Shown here in pieces: positions 26,133 through 35,907 of a stretch of 64,000 bases of DNA. Location of the stretch: NCBI RefSeq assembly GCF_947502445.1, contig NZ_CANMZW010000002.1:186001-250000 (forward strand). The letters run 5' to 3'. The notes under the pieces were generated by a model that did not search any database, was not told where the DNA came from, and saw only the letters and a program-made list of their open reading frames with translations. Numbering within the stretch: the first letter of the stretch is position 1; every line of letters starts with the position of its first letter. The stretch is from an uncultured Brevibacillus sp. (GTDB taxonomy: Bacteria > Bacillota > Bacilli > Brevibacillales > Brevibacillaceae). The translations under genes were made by a program, and so were the position numbers.

Positions 26133-27161
26133 CTACGCTCCATTCGGATCGAGATAACTCATCTCGAACGTCTTACCTCTCCCCATCAATTCCTCCACGC
26201 CTTGGCGAGGCTCTTTACCCTCAAACAAGATTCCGTACAGGACGGATGTAATCGGCATATCAACACCCTCACGATGGGCCAGTGCAAAGGCAGCGTGTGT
26301 TGTCCGGACACCCTCCACCACCATCCCCATCTGCTCGAGCACGTCATCCAGCTTTTTGCCTTGGCCGAGCATATAACCTGCACGCCAGTTCCTGCTGTGC
26401 TTACTGGTACACGTCACGATCAGATCCCCTACACCAGCAAGACCTGCAAAGGTAGGTGGCATGGCGCCAAGCTTCATGCCTAGACGACTGATTTCCGCGA
26501 GGCCCCTGGTCAGCAAAGCTGCTTTGGCGTTATCACCATAGCCCAGCCCATCGGACATACCAGCACCCAAAGCAATAATGTTTTTTAACGCACCGGCGAT
26601 CTCGGCACCGATCAAATCTGGGTTTGTATAGACACGGAAATTAGCATTCATCAACAAGTCCTGGGAACGTAACATGCTCTCTTCGAACGCTGAAGAGACT
26701 ACCACTGTCGTCGGTTGACGGCGAACCACTTCTTCCGCATGGCTAGGTCCGGAAAGCACAGCCAGCTTGGAGGAGATCGAAAGTGGAATCTCTTCCATGA
26801 TTACCTCTGACATCCGTTTCAGACTCTCCAGCTCAAAGCCTTTCGTCGCATGAATCAGCAAGACTTCTGGATCAAGAAACGGTACCAGCTGCCGACACAT
26901 TTGCCGCATCGCGTGAGAAGGAACCGCAAGCAAAACGACTGGCTTGCCTGTAACCGCTTCCTTCAGATCGACATTCGCAACGATATTGCTTGATAGATTC
27001 ACTTCAGGCAAATATTTTTCGTTGACGTGCTTCGTATTGATTTGTTCCGCCAGTTTAGGATCGCGTACCCAAATCGTTACTTGATGCCCGTTATCCGCCA
27101 ATACAGAAGCGAGTGCCGTTCCCCAGCTACCTGCACCTATTACGGTTACGTTTTTCTTCAA
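26133..27161 (-). CDS. gpsA: Glycerol-3-phosphate dehydrogenase [NAD(P)+]
   Basis: 342 residues from a TTG at 27161 (GGAGGGGG five bases before, KKNVTVIGAGSWGTALA follows). NAD site GAGSWGTALA; catalytic lysine region ALKNIIALGAGMSDGLGYGDNAKAAL contains the substrate-binding signature. Makes sn-glycerol-3-phosphate for phospholipids and feeds PlsY, whose gene lies next upstream. Confidence 0.95.
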   Translation of the reverse strand: MKKNVTVIGAGSWGTALASVLADNGHQVTIWVRDPKLAEQINTKHVNEKYLPEVNLSSNIVANVDLKEAVTGKPVVLLAVPSHAMRQMCRQLVPFLDPEVLLIHATKGFELESLKRMSEVIMEEIPLSISSKLAVLSGPSHAEEVVRRQPTTVVVSSAFEESMLRSQDLLMNANFRVYTNPDLIGAEIAGALKNIIALGAGMSDGLGYGDNAKAALLTRGLAEISRLGMKLGAMPPTFAGLAGVGDLIVTCTSKHSRNWRAGYMLGQGKKLDDVLEQMGMVVEGVRTTHAAFALAHREGVDMPITSVLYGILFEGKEPRQGVEELMGRGKTFEMSYLDPNGA

Positions 27162-27217
27162 TACGTCCCCCTCCACATTTCTAAATCCATTCCATAAATA
27201 TTCACGATACCGTTATG

Positions 27218-27820
27218 CTATCCCAACTTGCGCTGAGACTTATCTCCGAGTTTACGCTCATTTCCTGCAAGAAGATTTCGGATATTATTATAATGACGAA
27301 CATAAGCGAAAAGAGCGATGACCAGGCTCGTCCAAAAAAAGGCAATCGGCTTGTCAAAAAAGTAAATCGCAATCGGCATTGCAGTTACCAAGACCAAAGA
27401 TCCTAACGATACATAACGAGTAATAGCAATGACCAGAACAGCCAGTACAGCACCGATTAAAAAGGCCAGGGGCGAAAAGCCCAGCACCACGCCAAGCGTG
27501 GTAGCTATTCCTTTTCCCCCACGAAAACCGAAATAAATGGGCCAGTTGTGACCTGCAATAACAAACAGACCAGCAACAGCATAGGCAGTAGGATCACCCG
27601 TAATCAAATGAGTGATCCCCATCGCTCCTAGCCCTTTTGACGCATCAAGAATGAGTACAGCGATGCCTGGTCCTTTTCCCAGTACACGTAGTGTGTTGGT
27701 GGCACCCGCATTTCCACTGCCATGTGAGCGAATGTCAATTCCTGCAACTTTTTTGGCGATGAGATAGCTAAAGCTGATGGACCCGATCAGATAGCTGATT
27801 ACCCAAGACAATAACACCAT
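27218..27820 (-). CDS. plsY: Acyl-phosphate:glycerol-3-phosphate acyltransferase
   Basis: 200 residues with about five membrane helices. Conserved loops: SHGSGNAGATNTLRVLG, GHNWPIYFGFRGGKGIATTLG and VRHYNNIRNLLAGNERK. First acylation of glycerol-3-phosphate; the later step enzyme plsC is also in this window at 33492. Confidence 0.95.
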   Translation of the reverse strand: MVLLSWVISYLIGSISFSYLIAKKVAGIDIRSHGSGNAGATNTLRVLGKGPGIAVLILDASKGLGAMGITHLITGDPTAYAVAGLFVIAGHNWPIYFGFRGGKGIATTLGVVLGFSPLAFLIGAVLAVLVIAITRYVSLGSLVLVTAMPIAIYFFDKPIAFFWTSLVIALFAYVRHYNNIRNLLAGNERKLGDKSQRKLG

Positions 27821-27835
27821 GGCGTTTTTTCCTCC

Positions 27836-29149
27836 CTACGATTTCTTCCGCGTCCAGATTCGTACAGGCGTGCCCTCAAAGACGAACGCCTCACGTATTT
27901 TGTTCTCTATGTATCGTTCATAGGAGAAGTGCATAAGCTCTGGATCGTTCACAAACAGAATAAAAGTCGGAGGTTTAACAGTTGCCTGTGTAACATAGTT
28001 GATTTTCAAACGTTTTCCGCGATCCGATGGTGGTGGTGTCCGGATCGTTGCATCTGTAACCAGATCATTGAGAACAGAAGTCGGTACACGCATCGCATGT
28101 GCCTGAGATACTTCATTTACTTTCGGCAAAATGGTGTGTACACGCTGCTTGGATTTTGCCGATACGTACATGATCGGAGCGTAATCGAGGTATTTAAACT
28201 CTTCCCGAATCAATTCCGTGAAGCGTTGCATGGTCTTGTCATCTTTCTCAACTACATCCCATTTGTTTACGACGATGATGACGCCACGACCAGCCTCATG
28301 GGCGTAACCAGCAATCTTTTTATCCTGCTCAATAATGCCTTCTTCCCCGTTAAGTACAACGAGAACGACATCCGAGTCTTCAATGGATCGCATCGCACGC
28401 ATAACACTGTATTTTTCTGTGTTCTCGTACACTTTTCCACGTTTGCGCATCCCAGCAGTATCAACCAGTATATAGCTTTGACCATCGCGTTCAAAAGGTG
28501 TATCAATCGCGTCGCGAGTTGTACCTGCGACGTCACTAACGATAACACGTTCTTCACCCAGGATCGCATTGGTCAAGGACGATTTGCCCACATTTGGTCG
28601 GCCGATGATGGACACCCGAATGACATCATCTTTGTTTTCCTCATCGTCTTCGGAAGGAAAATGCAGAACAACCTCTTCAAGCATGTCCCCTAAACCAAGA
28701 CCATGGCTTCCCGAGATCGGAAACGGCTCTCCCAATCCCAAGGAGTAAAAGTCGTAAATATCGGCACGCATCTCCGGATTGTCTGCTTTGTTAACAGCGA
28801 GCACAATCGGTTTTCCTGTACGGTTGAGCATCCGCGCCAGCTCCATATCAGCGTCGGTAACTCCTGTACGACTATCCGCAATCATGATGATGACCGTTGC
28901 TTCATCAATCGCAAGCTCAGCCTGGTAACGCATCTGCGTAAGTATTTCGTCGGTCTCGCCAAACTCAATCCCGCCCGTATCAATCACATGAAAGGTATGG
29001 GTCAACCATTCCCCTTTACCGTAAAGGCGGTCACGGGTTACTCCCGGCATGTCTTCCACGATCGCGACACGTTCGCCGATTAATCTGTTAAAAATCGTGG
29101 ACTTGCCCACGTTGGGTCTCCCCACAATGGCTACCACTGGTAATCCCAT
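27836..29149 (-). CDS. der: Ribosome-assembly GTPase Der (EngA)
   Basis: 437 residues from ATG at 29149. Two tandem GTPase domains, each with GRPNVGKS (about 10 and 182), DTxG (DTGG, DTAG) and NKxD (NKAD, NKWD), followed by a KH-like domain ending in [10 protein letters not shown]. Needed for 50S subunit assembly. Ribosome site is weak, as often for this gene. Confidence 0.96.
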   Translation of the reverse strand: MGLPVVAIVGRPNVGKSTIFNRLIGERVAIVEDMPGVTRDRLYGKGEWLTHTFHVIDTGGIEFGETDEILTQMRYQAELAIDEATVIIMIADSRTGVTDADMELARMLNRTGKPIVLAVNKADNPEMRADIYDFYSLGLGEPFPISGSHGLGLGDMLEEVVLHFPSEDDEENKDDVIRVSIIGRPNVGKSSLTNAILGEERVIVSDVAGTTRDAIDTPFERDGQSYILVDTAGMRKRGKVYENTEKYSVMRAMRSIEDSDVVLVVLNGEEGIIEQDKKIAGYAHEAGRGVIIVVNKWDVVEKDDKTMQRFTELIREEFKYLDYAPIMYVSAKSKQRVHTILPKVNEVSQAHAMRVPTSVLNDLVTDATIRTPPPSDRGKRLKINYVTQATVKPPTFILFVNDPELMHFSYERYIENKIREAFVFEGTPVRIWTRKKS

Positions 29150-29203
29150 AATCAACAACACTCTCTCTCATTTTACGTTTTGACTTGCTAATCATACCAT
29201 ACA

Positions 29204-29386
29204 CTACTTATGACGAACAATGATAAGGGTATCCTCCCTGATCTCATGAACCATAGCGTCCAAGATTTTCTCCAGCGTAAAAGCTGTTTGCTGCATGCGC
29301 TCTTTGCTTGTCTCTACGAAAATTGGAGCACCTCCAGCGATGCGCTCCTTGTCCGTCGTAATCACCGCCAAGATTTGACCCATCAT
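29204..29386 (-). CDS. Small partner of the YIEGIA protein (capping-complex subunit)
   Basis: 60 residues from the ATG pair at 29386 (GGAGGTGG eight bases upstream). Begins MGQILAVITTDKERIAGGAP, a beta-alpha pattern. NCBI families describe a small capping complex subunit encoded next to YIEGIA proteins, and this gene fits by size and position (12 bases from the YIEGIA stop). Molecular role unknown. Confidence 0.6.
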   Translation of the reverse strand: MMGQILAVITTDKERIAGGAPIFVETSKERMQQTAFTLEKILDAMVHEIREDTLIIVRHK

Positions 29387-29398
29387 GATCGCCACCTC

Positions 29399-30298
29399 CT
29401 AGTGCAAGGCTTGTGTCTTTTCTGGCATCCGGAAAACGCTCTCTAGTATCGGCACTGCTTCTATAACCGTTTTTGCTCGGTCGTAATCCTTGACTTGCGG
29501 AAGCAAAAAGACACCGAGACGCCCTGTATGCATATCCCGCTTAACCAGAGGTGTAAGAGATGGCTCCCCTGTATCTGTGAATACCCCAAGCTGTGCGGCC
29601 ACATCATGCAGGATCGCTTGCCGCTGACCAGGATGGGCAATTGTTACTTTAGAGTTGGCGTCTTTCGGGGTTAGAATAAACGCCATCCCTTGCTCAGCAA
29701 TTACTTTTTGAGCATCCTGCAGCCCCACGTTCATGATATAAACATCCCCGGCGTACAAATCTCTCCCCTCCACTCGCAGCTGTGCGGGTTCCACATTGAC
29801 GATTAGCGAAAGTGTCTTGCCAGACCGAAGCTTGCGGGATATGAGTAACGCTACTAGCCCAGCGATAACACCACCCCACCAGTGAAACAGAATTGTGGCT
29901 GTCGTCGTTACTAACGAGGTGAAGATTACCATGTAGTTGCGTCCTTCAAAAACCATCGCAATTCCTTCGATATAGGGCCCTCCACGCGGAACAAGCTCCT
30001 GCTTGTCGATCTCAGATAGAGTCGTTCGTTCCATATTGCGAACATCGCGAAACTGCTGTGCTGCAACGGTCAAAAATGTCACTGCTGTGTAATTTTCCTT
30101 GAGCAAAGCCGGAACAGCCAGTGCTCCTAATGCGGAAGCAATAACTCCCAATGAAACATGAATGATTTTTCCATGCGGATACGTAGGATATTGACGATAA
30201 TCCGTACGGAGCAGATGAATTCGGCACAAAATCCCGAAGATAAAGCCTAGCGTAATCGGAAAGACAAACTCATTTGCAAGAAGCTGTTTGAGCACCAA
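29399..30298 (-). CDS. YIEGIA family membrane protein (YphB-like)
   Basis: 299 residues with about four N-terminal membrane helices. The naming motif GGPYIEGIAMVFEGRNYM is at about 113-130. The C-terminal half is soluble. Found in spore-forming Bacillales; B. subtilis has a member near der and seaA. Function unknown. Confidence 0.75.
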   Translation of the reverse strand: MVLKQLLANEFVFPITLGFIFGILCRIHLLRTDYRQYPTYPHGKIIHVSLGVIASALGALAVPALLKENYTAVTFLTVAAQQFRDVRNMERTTLSEIDKQELVPRGGPYIEGIAMVFEGRNYMVIFTSLVTTTATILFHWWGGVIAGLVALLISRKLRSGKTLSLIVNVEPAQLRVEGRDLYAGDVYIMNVGLQDAQKVIAEQGMAFILTPKDANSKVTIAHPGQRQAILHDVAAQLGVFTDTGEPSLTPLVKRDMHTGRLGVFLLPQVKDYDRAKTVIEAVPILESVFRMPEKTQALH

Positions 30299-30301
30299 GC
30301 A

Positions 30302-30937
30302 TCACCTGCCAGCATCTGAATGGGAAGACTCCGGCTCTTTGTTTCGCGAAAAACGCCGGATCGCAGACCAAATCATAAGGATGAGACTCAACACGAAAAC
30401 GCCAGTCCATAACAGATCCTGTGCATAATCACTTCCTAACTCACAGGAGCCTGATAGCTTCAAGAAGTAAAAAGCGTGCAGGACATCAGCAAATGTCAGG
30501 GCAAAAAGCAACTGAAAAAGCTGTGCCACACTCTGCCGGCTCATCACAAGAGTCGCTGCAACAGCAAGCATCGATACGATCATGCGCTCATCCCAAAACA
30601 ACAAAATAGGATCGGTAAAAAATAGCCAACGCAGCCAAACCAGTAGTACCGCTGTAGCCATTGCGCCCAGTAGATGCAGCCTCCGTTTTTCTTTTCTCAG
30701 CCGAGTGTAAAGGACTATGCTTGCAAAAAATGGCAGTATGGTTCCACTAAGACTTACCTGAACAGGAGCAAAATAGAGCTTCCAGCTTACAAAGGAACAG
30801 ACCAGGAAGACCGCAAGCACAGCCAACAGTCGCCTACGCTGTATTCGCAATTCTCTCAGCAGCGTATCATAGCTTCCCATCCAGACAAGGCAAAGCAGAG
30901 ACCATTGATAGAGCATCGCAATGGTACCCTCGTTCAT
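30302..30937 (-). CDS. seaA: SeaA/YphA-like polytopic membrane protein
   Basis: 211 residues from ATG at 30937 (GAGGAG six bases before; another ATG two codons earlier overlaps it). Six to seven hydrophobic helices, no catalytic motif. Position between the YIEGIA gene and fni equals that of yphA (seaA) in B. subtilis, reported to act in spore envelope assembly. Name by synteny more than sequence. Confidence 0.6.
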   Translation of the reverse strand: MNEGTIAMLYQWSLLCLVWMGSYDTLLRELRIQRRRLLAVLAVFLVCSFVSWKLYFAPVQVSLSGTILPFFASIVLYTRLRKEKRRLHLLGAMATAVLLVWLRWLFFTDPILLFWDERMIVSMLAVAATLVMSRQSVAQLFQLLFALTFADVLHAFYFLKLSGSCELGSDYAQDLLWTGVFVLSLILMIWSAIRRFSRNKEPESSHSDAGR

Positions 30938-30993
30938 GTTCATCTCCTCAAAATGTGGTTGTCTCCCCAAAGTATGCCTCAAGCGCTACTCTT

Positions 30994-32067
30994 TCATGAA
31001 TGTGAGAACACGTCAAAATCTCTTTGTGCAAGCATTTCCAGATTGATGCCTCGCAGCTTTGCCTGATAACCTGTTATTCCTGACACAAGCACAGGAGCTT
31101 GTCTACAGTCCTGAGGCTTTCTTAAACCTAGCGCGGTCATCCCTACTCTCAGCTGATGATGCCATTCATCGACAGCATCCAGACACTCCTCCACAGTGCT
31201 TGTCTGTACCAAACGGAGCAGCTCGCCCGCAATACCAGCTGCCGAAGCCCCAAGCACGAGTGCCTTTAGTACATCCAGCCCATGTCGAATTCCGCCGGTT
31301 GCCATGATCGACACTCCTGCCTGACTGAATACTTGCGCTTCCAGTAAGCTTTGAACGGTGGTAAATCCCCAATCCTCGAACATGCTCAACGGGCGAGTAC
31401 TGCGTCTGTTTTCGACTCTGGCGAAATTTGTCCCTCCCCTTCCTCCAACGTCGATAATTAAGACTCCTAGCTCTGTAAGTTTTTGGATGGTCTCTTTTGC
31501 CATCCCAAAGCCAACTTCCTTTACCATTACTGGCACATCGAGACTCTCTTTGATCGCCTGGATATTGTCTAAGTATCCACGAAAATCCCTGTCGCCTTCG
31601 GGCATTAACAGCTCTTGCATAACATTTAAATGAATCTGCAAGCCGTCTGCGTCGAGCATATTCACCGCAGCTTGTGCCTGCTCAACAGTCGCTTCAGCCC
31701 CTACATTGGCAAACACGATTCCTGTCGGATGTTCCTTGCGAACGATCCGATAGCTTTCTGCAACGCTAGGGTCTCGCAGTGCTGCCATTTGTGAACCGAC
31801 AGCGATCGCCAAATTTTTCTCTCTCGCTATGATCGCCAGCTTTTGATTGATTTGTGTTGTGGCGTCCGCCCCTCCTGTCATCGCATTGATAATAATGGGG
31901 GAAGCCAATCGAAAAGCAGCCAAATCTGTATCGAGCGTGACTTCTTGATAACCAATATTGGGCAAACTAGTAGGAACAAAACTGACCTCATCAAAGCTGT
32001 TAAAGGACTGATCTGATTTTTCCAGTGCGTGCCGTATATGATCCAATTTTCGTGTGGAACGATCCAT
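30994..32067 (-). CDS. fni: Isopentenyl-diphosphate isomerase, type 2
   Basis: 357 residues from ATG at 32067 (AAGGAGG upstream). FMN/NADPH-dependent family: RKLDHIRHALE at the start, INAMTGGADATTQIN, MVKEVGFGMAKETIQ, DVGGRGGTNFARVE and MATGGIRHGLDVLKAL. Interconverts IPP and DMAPP, supplying starter units for the HepS/HepT chain. Confidence 0.94.
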   Translation of the reverse strand: MDRSTRKLDHIRHALEKSDQSFNSFDEVSFVPTSLPNIGYQEVTLDTDLAAFRLASPIIINAMTGGADATTQINQKLAIIAREKNLAIAVGSQMAALRDPSVAESYRIVRKEHPTGIVFANVGAEATVEQAQAAVNMLDADGLQIHLNVMQELLMPEGDRDFRGYLDNIQAIKESLDVPVMVKEVGFGMAKETIQKLTELGVLIIDVGGRGGTNFARVENRRSTRPLSMFEDWGFTTVQSLLEAQVFSQAGVSIMATGGIRHGLDVLKALVLGASAAGIAGELLRLVQTSTVEECLDAVDEWHHQLRVGMTALGLRKPQDCRQAPVLVSGITGYQAKLRGINLEMLAQRDFDVFSHS

Positions 32068-32090
32068 AGCAATGCCTCCTTTTTCAAAAT

Positions 32091-32120
32091 AAAAGGGGAT
32101 ACGCAATAGAGCGTATCCCC
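32091..32120 (-). terminator. Terminator between the S1-like gene and fni
   Basis: GGGGATACGC / GCGTATCCCC stem (32095-32104, 32111-32120), 6-base loop, then TTTTATTTT on the minus strand. Confidence 0.85.
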
Positions 32121-32143
32121 AGGATTTCACCATACTATCTAGC

Positions 32144-33316
32144 TTACTTGAACTTGTCTTTCAGATCAGCGAACAGTTCTCCCAGCGTTACACCCATCGG
32201 TTGGTTGTTTTCTTGTTGGAATTGTTGTTGTTCGCGTTTGCTAGCGCGTTCTGCCTGTTCTTCACGATCTTCTTCAACAGCGCGAATGCTCAAGCTGATG
32301 CGCTGTTCAGCAGGTACTACATCCAGGATTTTAACCTGAACCTGTTGACCTTCCTTCAGCACCTCACCTGGCGTGTTCACACGGCGATTTGCGATTTGGG
32401 AGATATGCACCAGACCTTCGATTCCAGGAGCCACTTCTACGAATGCGCCAAAGGATACCAGACGCTTAACCGTTCCAGTCGCAATAGAGCCCGCTTTAAA
32501 CTCTTCTGCTACCTTCGCCCATGGACCAGCCTGCGTTTCTTTAATGCTCAGTCCGATACGCTCATTTTCGCGGTCAACTTTCAGTACTTTTACCTGTACT
32601 TTGTCGCCTTCTTTTACAACATCAGAAGGTTTGTCTACACGGTTCCAAGCCAGCTCGGAAACGTGAACCAATCCGTCAACTCCGCCGATGTCAACGAAAA
32701 CACCGAAGTCAGTCATGCGTTGCACTGTTCCTTCCAGAACTTGACCTGGTTGGATTTTGTCCAAAATGGATTGTTTCTTCACTTTTACTTCATCATCCAG
32801 AACCGCTTTATGCGACAGGATCACTTTGTTCTTTTCTTTATCCATCTCTACGACTTTCAAAGTCAATGCTTTGCCTTTGTAGTCAGAGAAGTCTTCAACA
32901 AAGTGGCGCTCAACCATAGATGCCGGAATAAAGCCGCGAACACCTACGTCTACAACGAGACCACCCTTCACTACTTCCTTGACAGTCGCTTCGATGATTT
33001 CACCAGCTTGCATTTTTTGCTCCAAATCAGACCAGGAAGATTCCATGGCAACAGCCTTTTTGGAAACAACGAGCTCTTCCTTCTCGTCATTGAGCTTGAT
33101 TACTTTCACTTCAAACGTATCGCCTACAGCTACTTCATCGGAAACCTTCTCAACATGGAGAGGAGAAAGCTCACTAATTGGGATTAGTCCATCGTATTTG
33201 TAACCCACATCAACCAGCGCTTGTTTGTCTTCTACCTTTGTAACCGTCGCTTTTACTACATCCCCTACGGAAACAGTTGTTGCATCGGTTAAGCTTACGT
33301 TCGTTTCTTCCATCAT
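32144..33316 (-). CDS. ypfD: Ribosomal protein S1-like, four S1 domains
   Basis: 390 residues from the ATG pair at 33316 (GGAGG eight bases before). Four S1 RNA-binding repeats starting near 15 (VGDVVKATVTKVEDKQA), 100, 185 (PGQVLEGTVQRMTDFGVFVDIGG) and 270 (GSIATGTVKRLVSFGAFVEV), shorter than six-domain proteobacterial S1. In B. subtilis the equivalent YpfD sits beside cmk, as here. RNA binding is inferred from the domains. Confidence 0.9.
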   Translation of the reverse strand: MMEETNVSLTDATTVSVGDVVKATVTKVEDKQALVDVGYKYDGLIPISELSPLHVEKVSDEVAVGDTFEVKVIKLNDEKEELVVSKKAVAMESSWSDLEQKMQAGEIIEATVKEVVKGGLVVDVGVRGFIPASMVERHFVEDFSDYKGKALTLKVVEMDKEKNKVILSHKAVLDDEVKVKKQSILDKIQPGQVLEGTVQRMTDFGVFVDIGGVDGLVHVSELAWNRVDKPSDVVKEGDKVQVKVLKVDRENERIGLSIKETQAGPWAKVAEEFKAGSIATGTVKRLVSFGAFVEVAPGIEGLVHISQIANRRVNTPGEVLKEGQQVQVKILDVVPAEQRISLSIRAVEEDREEQAERASKREQQQFQQENNQPMGVTLGELFADLKDKFK

Positions 33317-33409
33317 CCTAAAGACCTCCTTAATACCATCCAGTCCCAGTCTATCTATGTAGAGGTGGATATCAACCACATTACATGAAGCGGGAGCATG
33401 TATATTTTT

Positions 33410-33434
33410 AACTGCTGCCCGAGGGGCCGCAGTT
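33410..33434. repeat. Strong inverted repeat in the leader of the S1-like gene
   Basis: Arms AACTGC-GCCC / GGGC-GCAGTT with one mismatch and a 3-base loop, 94 bases upstream of the S1-like start. Not followed by a T-tract on the minus strand, so probably not a terminator; it may be an RNA hairpin in the 5' leader. Confidence 0.5.
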
Positions 33435-33491
33435 AGCCTTGACAGAGCCAGTAAGTTCCAGCTTTCGTTAGTATTCTTCCCTTTGACAATT

Positions 33492-34097
33492 CTATACAGG
33501 CAGTGAGTGGCGATGCTTGGCATGAAGCTCCTTGATATGAGCCATGATCAGGTCGCTCGCTTCCTTAAGCGTATCGGACCCTCCTTTTGTCTCGCGCAGC
33601 GAAGACAAATCAATGGGCTTGCCGTACACGATTTTCACAGGACGAAACATACGATACGGTCCGATGATCGCCACCGGAACGACTGACGCCTGCGACTTGA
33701 GCGCAAACAGTGCAGCTCCCGATTTTGCTTCTCCCGGTTCGCCCGTTTTGCTGCGAGCTCCTTCTGGAAAAATTCCTAAAATTTTTCCTTCTTCAAGCAG
33801 CTTTAACGTCGAACGGATTGCAGCGCGGTCGCCAGCTCCCCGCTTTACCGGAAATGCTCCGAATTTTATGAGTAAAAAATTCAGAACCGGAATGCGAAAC
33901 AGTTCTTCTTTTGCCATGAAATTTACCTGACGCTCGATGCCTGAACCGAGCAGAGGCGGATCCCAGTTAGAAATATGGTTGGCGCAAAGAATCACTGGGC
34001 CTTCCTTAGGTATATGTTCTCGCCCGATCACTTGCCAACGATAGACAAGGGAAAATATAAATCGGAAAACACCTCGAAATAAACGATAATAGCTCAC
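33492..34097 (-). CDS. plsC: 1-acylglycerol-3-phosphate acyltransferase
   Basis: 201 residues. Acyltransferase motifs NHISNWDPP (HX4D, near 38) and FPEGARSKTG (near 115). Makes phosphatidic acid in the membrane. Overlaps cmk by four bases (ATGA). Confidence 0.92.
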   Translation of the reverse strand: MSYYRLFRGVFRFIFSLVYRWQVIGREHIPKEGPVILCANHISNWDPPLLGSGIERQVNFMAKEELFRIPVLNFLLIKFGAFPVKRGAGDRAAIRSTLKLLEEGKILGIFPEGARSKTGEPGEAKSGAALFALKSQASVVPVAIIGPYRMFRPVKIVYGKPIDLSSLRETKGGSDTLKEASDLIMAHIKELHAKHRHSLPV

Positions 34098-34765
34098 TGG
34101 GTAGACTCTCCCGTACGCTCGCAGATTTGTAAGATTCGATCTACTACCTGGTCAATGGACATCCCTGTTGTATCTACCAAAACAGCGTCATCCGCCTGGC
34201 GCAGTGGAGCCACATCCCGATTCATGTCACGCAGATCGCGCTCTTCAATCTCTTTTTCCAGCTCATCCAAGTCGGTCTGGATACCTTTTACGAGCAATTC
34301 TTTCCATCTTCTTTCTGCGCGCTCTCTGCTGGAGGCGGTCAGAAAAATCTTCACTTCTGCATCAGGAAGCACATGGGTTCCGATATCTCGTCCATCCATA
34401 ACCACATTCCCTTGTTTGGCAAGGTTCCTTTGCAGTACTAGCATTTGCTCACGAACAGAACCATAGCTGGCGACAATCGATGCAAACTGGCTTACTTCTG
34501 TAGAACGAATGAGTCCAGTCACATCTTTGTCGTTCCAGAAAACTGCTTGTTGTCCATGCTCGCGAACCAGGCGAATCACATTGTTTTGCAATAGTTCGGA
34601 AACGGAAGGTTCGTCTTCGATGGATAATTGATAATGGTGAACCGCCCAAGCTAATGCCCGATACATAGAACCCGTATCAATGTATACGTATTCCAGCTGT
34701 CCGGCTACTTTTTGGGCAACAGTGCTCTTCCCTGCTCCCGCTGGTCCATCAATTGCAATGTTCAT
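34094..34765 (-). CDS. cmk: Cytidylate kinase
   Basis: 223 residues. P-loop GPAGAGKSTVAQ at 7-18, DTGSMYRALA, MDGRDIGTHV and RAERRWKEL. Phosphorylates CMP/dCMP. Neighbours plsC and ypfD agree with B. subtilis. Confidence 0.95.
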   Translation of the reverse strand: MNIAIDGPAGAGKSTVAQKVAGQLEYVYIDTGSMYRALAWAVHHYQLSIEDEPSVSELLQNNVIRLVREHGQQAVFWNDKDVTGLIRSTEVSQFASIVASYGSVREQMLVLQRNLAKQGNVVMDGRDIGTHVLPDAEVKIFLTASSRERAERRWKELLVKGIQTDLDELEKEIEERDLRDMNRDVAPLRQADDAVLVDTTGMSIDQVVDRILQICERTGESTQ

Positions 34766-34811
34766 TACTTCTCACCTGCTATGTACAGTAGTTCTGAATG
34801 GGAATAAAACA

Positions 34812-34838
34812 AGAAAAGCTTCTACCGAAGCCCTTTCC
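34812..34838 (-). terminator. Probable terminator after the DUF5359 gene
   Basis: GCTTC / GAAGC stem with TACC loop (34818-34831), followed on the minus strand by TTTTCTTGTTTT. Short stem, long T-rich tail. Confidence 0.5.
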
Positions 34839-34903
34839 CATTCATGTGATGCGTTTCTATGTTATCTATAATAGTACCATAGTATGGAAGCAATCGCAAA
34901 CCT

Positions 34904-35086
34904 TTAGGGTATCCGCAATACCCCTTCCAGCCGCTCTGTCTCGATCAAAAGCACACGAACTGGTGCATATTGAATCAAGAACTCCCCCGCTACCAGCACA
35001 ATTGCGCAGGCGACGATTCCTATCAAAATCCCCTTTTCGATCCGCTCTGAAAATCGCCGAAAACGCTCATTGTACTGACTGGTCAT
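34904..35086 (-). CDS. Small single-helix membrane protein (YpfB/DUF5359-like)
   Basis: 60 residues from ATG at 35086 (GGAAG eight bases before; a GTG at 35095 is possible). Charged N terminus RFRRFSERIEKG, a membrane helix (about 18-38) and a short C-terminal tail. Position between cmk and the PilZ gene matches ypfB. Function unknown. Confidence 0.6.
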   Translation of the reverse strand: MTSQYNERFRRFSERIEKGILIGIVACAIVLVAGEFLIQYAPVRVLLIETERLEGVLRIP

Positions 35087-35111
35087 AGAGGTCACTTCCT
35101 TCGGTCAGTCG

Positions 35112-35795
35112 TCAGTCCTCGATTCCTTTTTTGCGCAGCTCCAGCTGTCTTTCGTAACAAGCTCGTACCACTTTTACCCGATCAAGCTCGCTCATTTTAA
35201 TAAACTTTCCTGAAATCCACTGATGTAAACCTTTTTCTTCAGCTGGCTTTCTTCTGACAATTTCCATCTCCGCAAACGCATGCTGGATTTGTCCATTTTT
35301 GGTGGGCAACGAAATCCAGACCTTCAGTATGTCTTTTTCTTGCAAGCGAAAAGACTCCTCACACGTAAAAGACAACCCGCCGCCGCTAACATCCATAGTC
35401 CGTGCCAAAAAGTGGTACTGACGAATAGGATCGTTCAGCTTCACTGCGATCTCCAGGGTGGTTTCAATTCGCAAATAGTTGCGGCGCTGTGTACGCGAGA
35501 TGAATTCCTTTGCCGGGAGCTGCAGTAAAAGCACTGGTATGTGTTCGCTTTTTCTGCCAGCGATAGAAGAATTGAATTCGTAACGAGAACCATCTTCACC
35601 GACGTACCAGACAGAACATTCTGTCCCCGGTCCAAACAATCCAGTACGTCCCGTAACTTCACTGGTAGGTAATTCAATGGAGGCTACATCATCCTGAATA
35701 TCTGTAATTCTACTCTTAAAGGAGTGTAGCTCGGTCTCTTCAGAGGAACTCATAAAATTGAGTCGTATGGTTTGTCCAATTCTGGGAAGCATCAT
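35112..35795 (-). CDS. PilZ domain c-di-GMP receptor (MotI/DgrA-like)
   Basis: 227 residues: an N-terminal YcgR-like domain (1-90) and a C-terminal PilZ domain with RRNYLR (RxxxR) near 104 and DVSGGGLSF (DxSxxG) near 134. The family binds cyclic di-GMP; in B. subtilis the equivalent YpfA (MotI, DgrA) stops the flagellar motor. Motility target is inferred. Confidence 0.85.
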   Translation of the reverse strand: MMLPRIGQTIRLNFMSSSEETELHSFKSRITDIQDDVASIELPTSEVTGRTGLFGPGTECSVWYVGEDGSRYEFNSSIAGRKSEHIPVLLLQLPAKEFISRTQRRNYLRIETTLEIAVKLNDPIRQYHFLARTMDVSGGGLSFTCEESFRLQEKDILKVWISLPTKNGQIQHAFAEMEIVRRKPAEEKGLHQWISGKFIKMSELDRVKVVRACYERQLELRKKGIED

Positions 35796-35833
35796 ATAGC
35801 CTTAGTTCCTCCTTCTCTTCCTCTCACGCTTCC

Positions 35834-35863
35834 ATTATATACCCTTCCACGCAGAATCAGCAA
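35834..35863 (-). promoter_or_regulatory. Candidate promoter of the PilZ gene
   Basis: Minus-strand TTGCTG (35863-35858), 18-base spacer and a perfect TATAAT (35839-35834), about 40 bases before the start. Confidence 0.45.
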
Positions 35864-35907
35864 ATAGGGAAAGCCCCTGAAATCGAGCTTCCCCTCGTCC
35901 ATTTCTC

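Noticed and set aside
32144..33523. Longer S1-like protein starting at 33523
   Set aside because: The GGAGG site and conserved start are at 33316; the extra part runs through a hairpin and looks non-coding.
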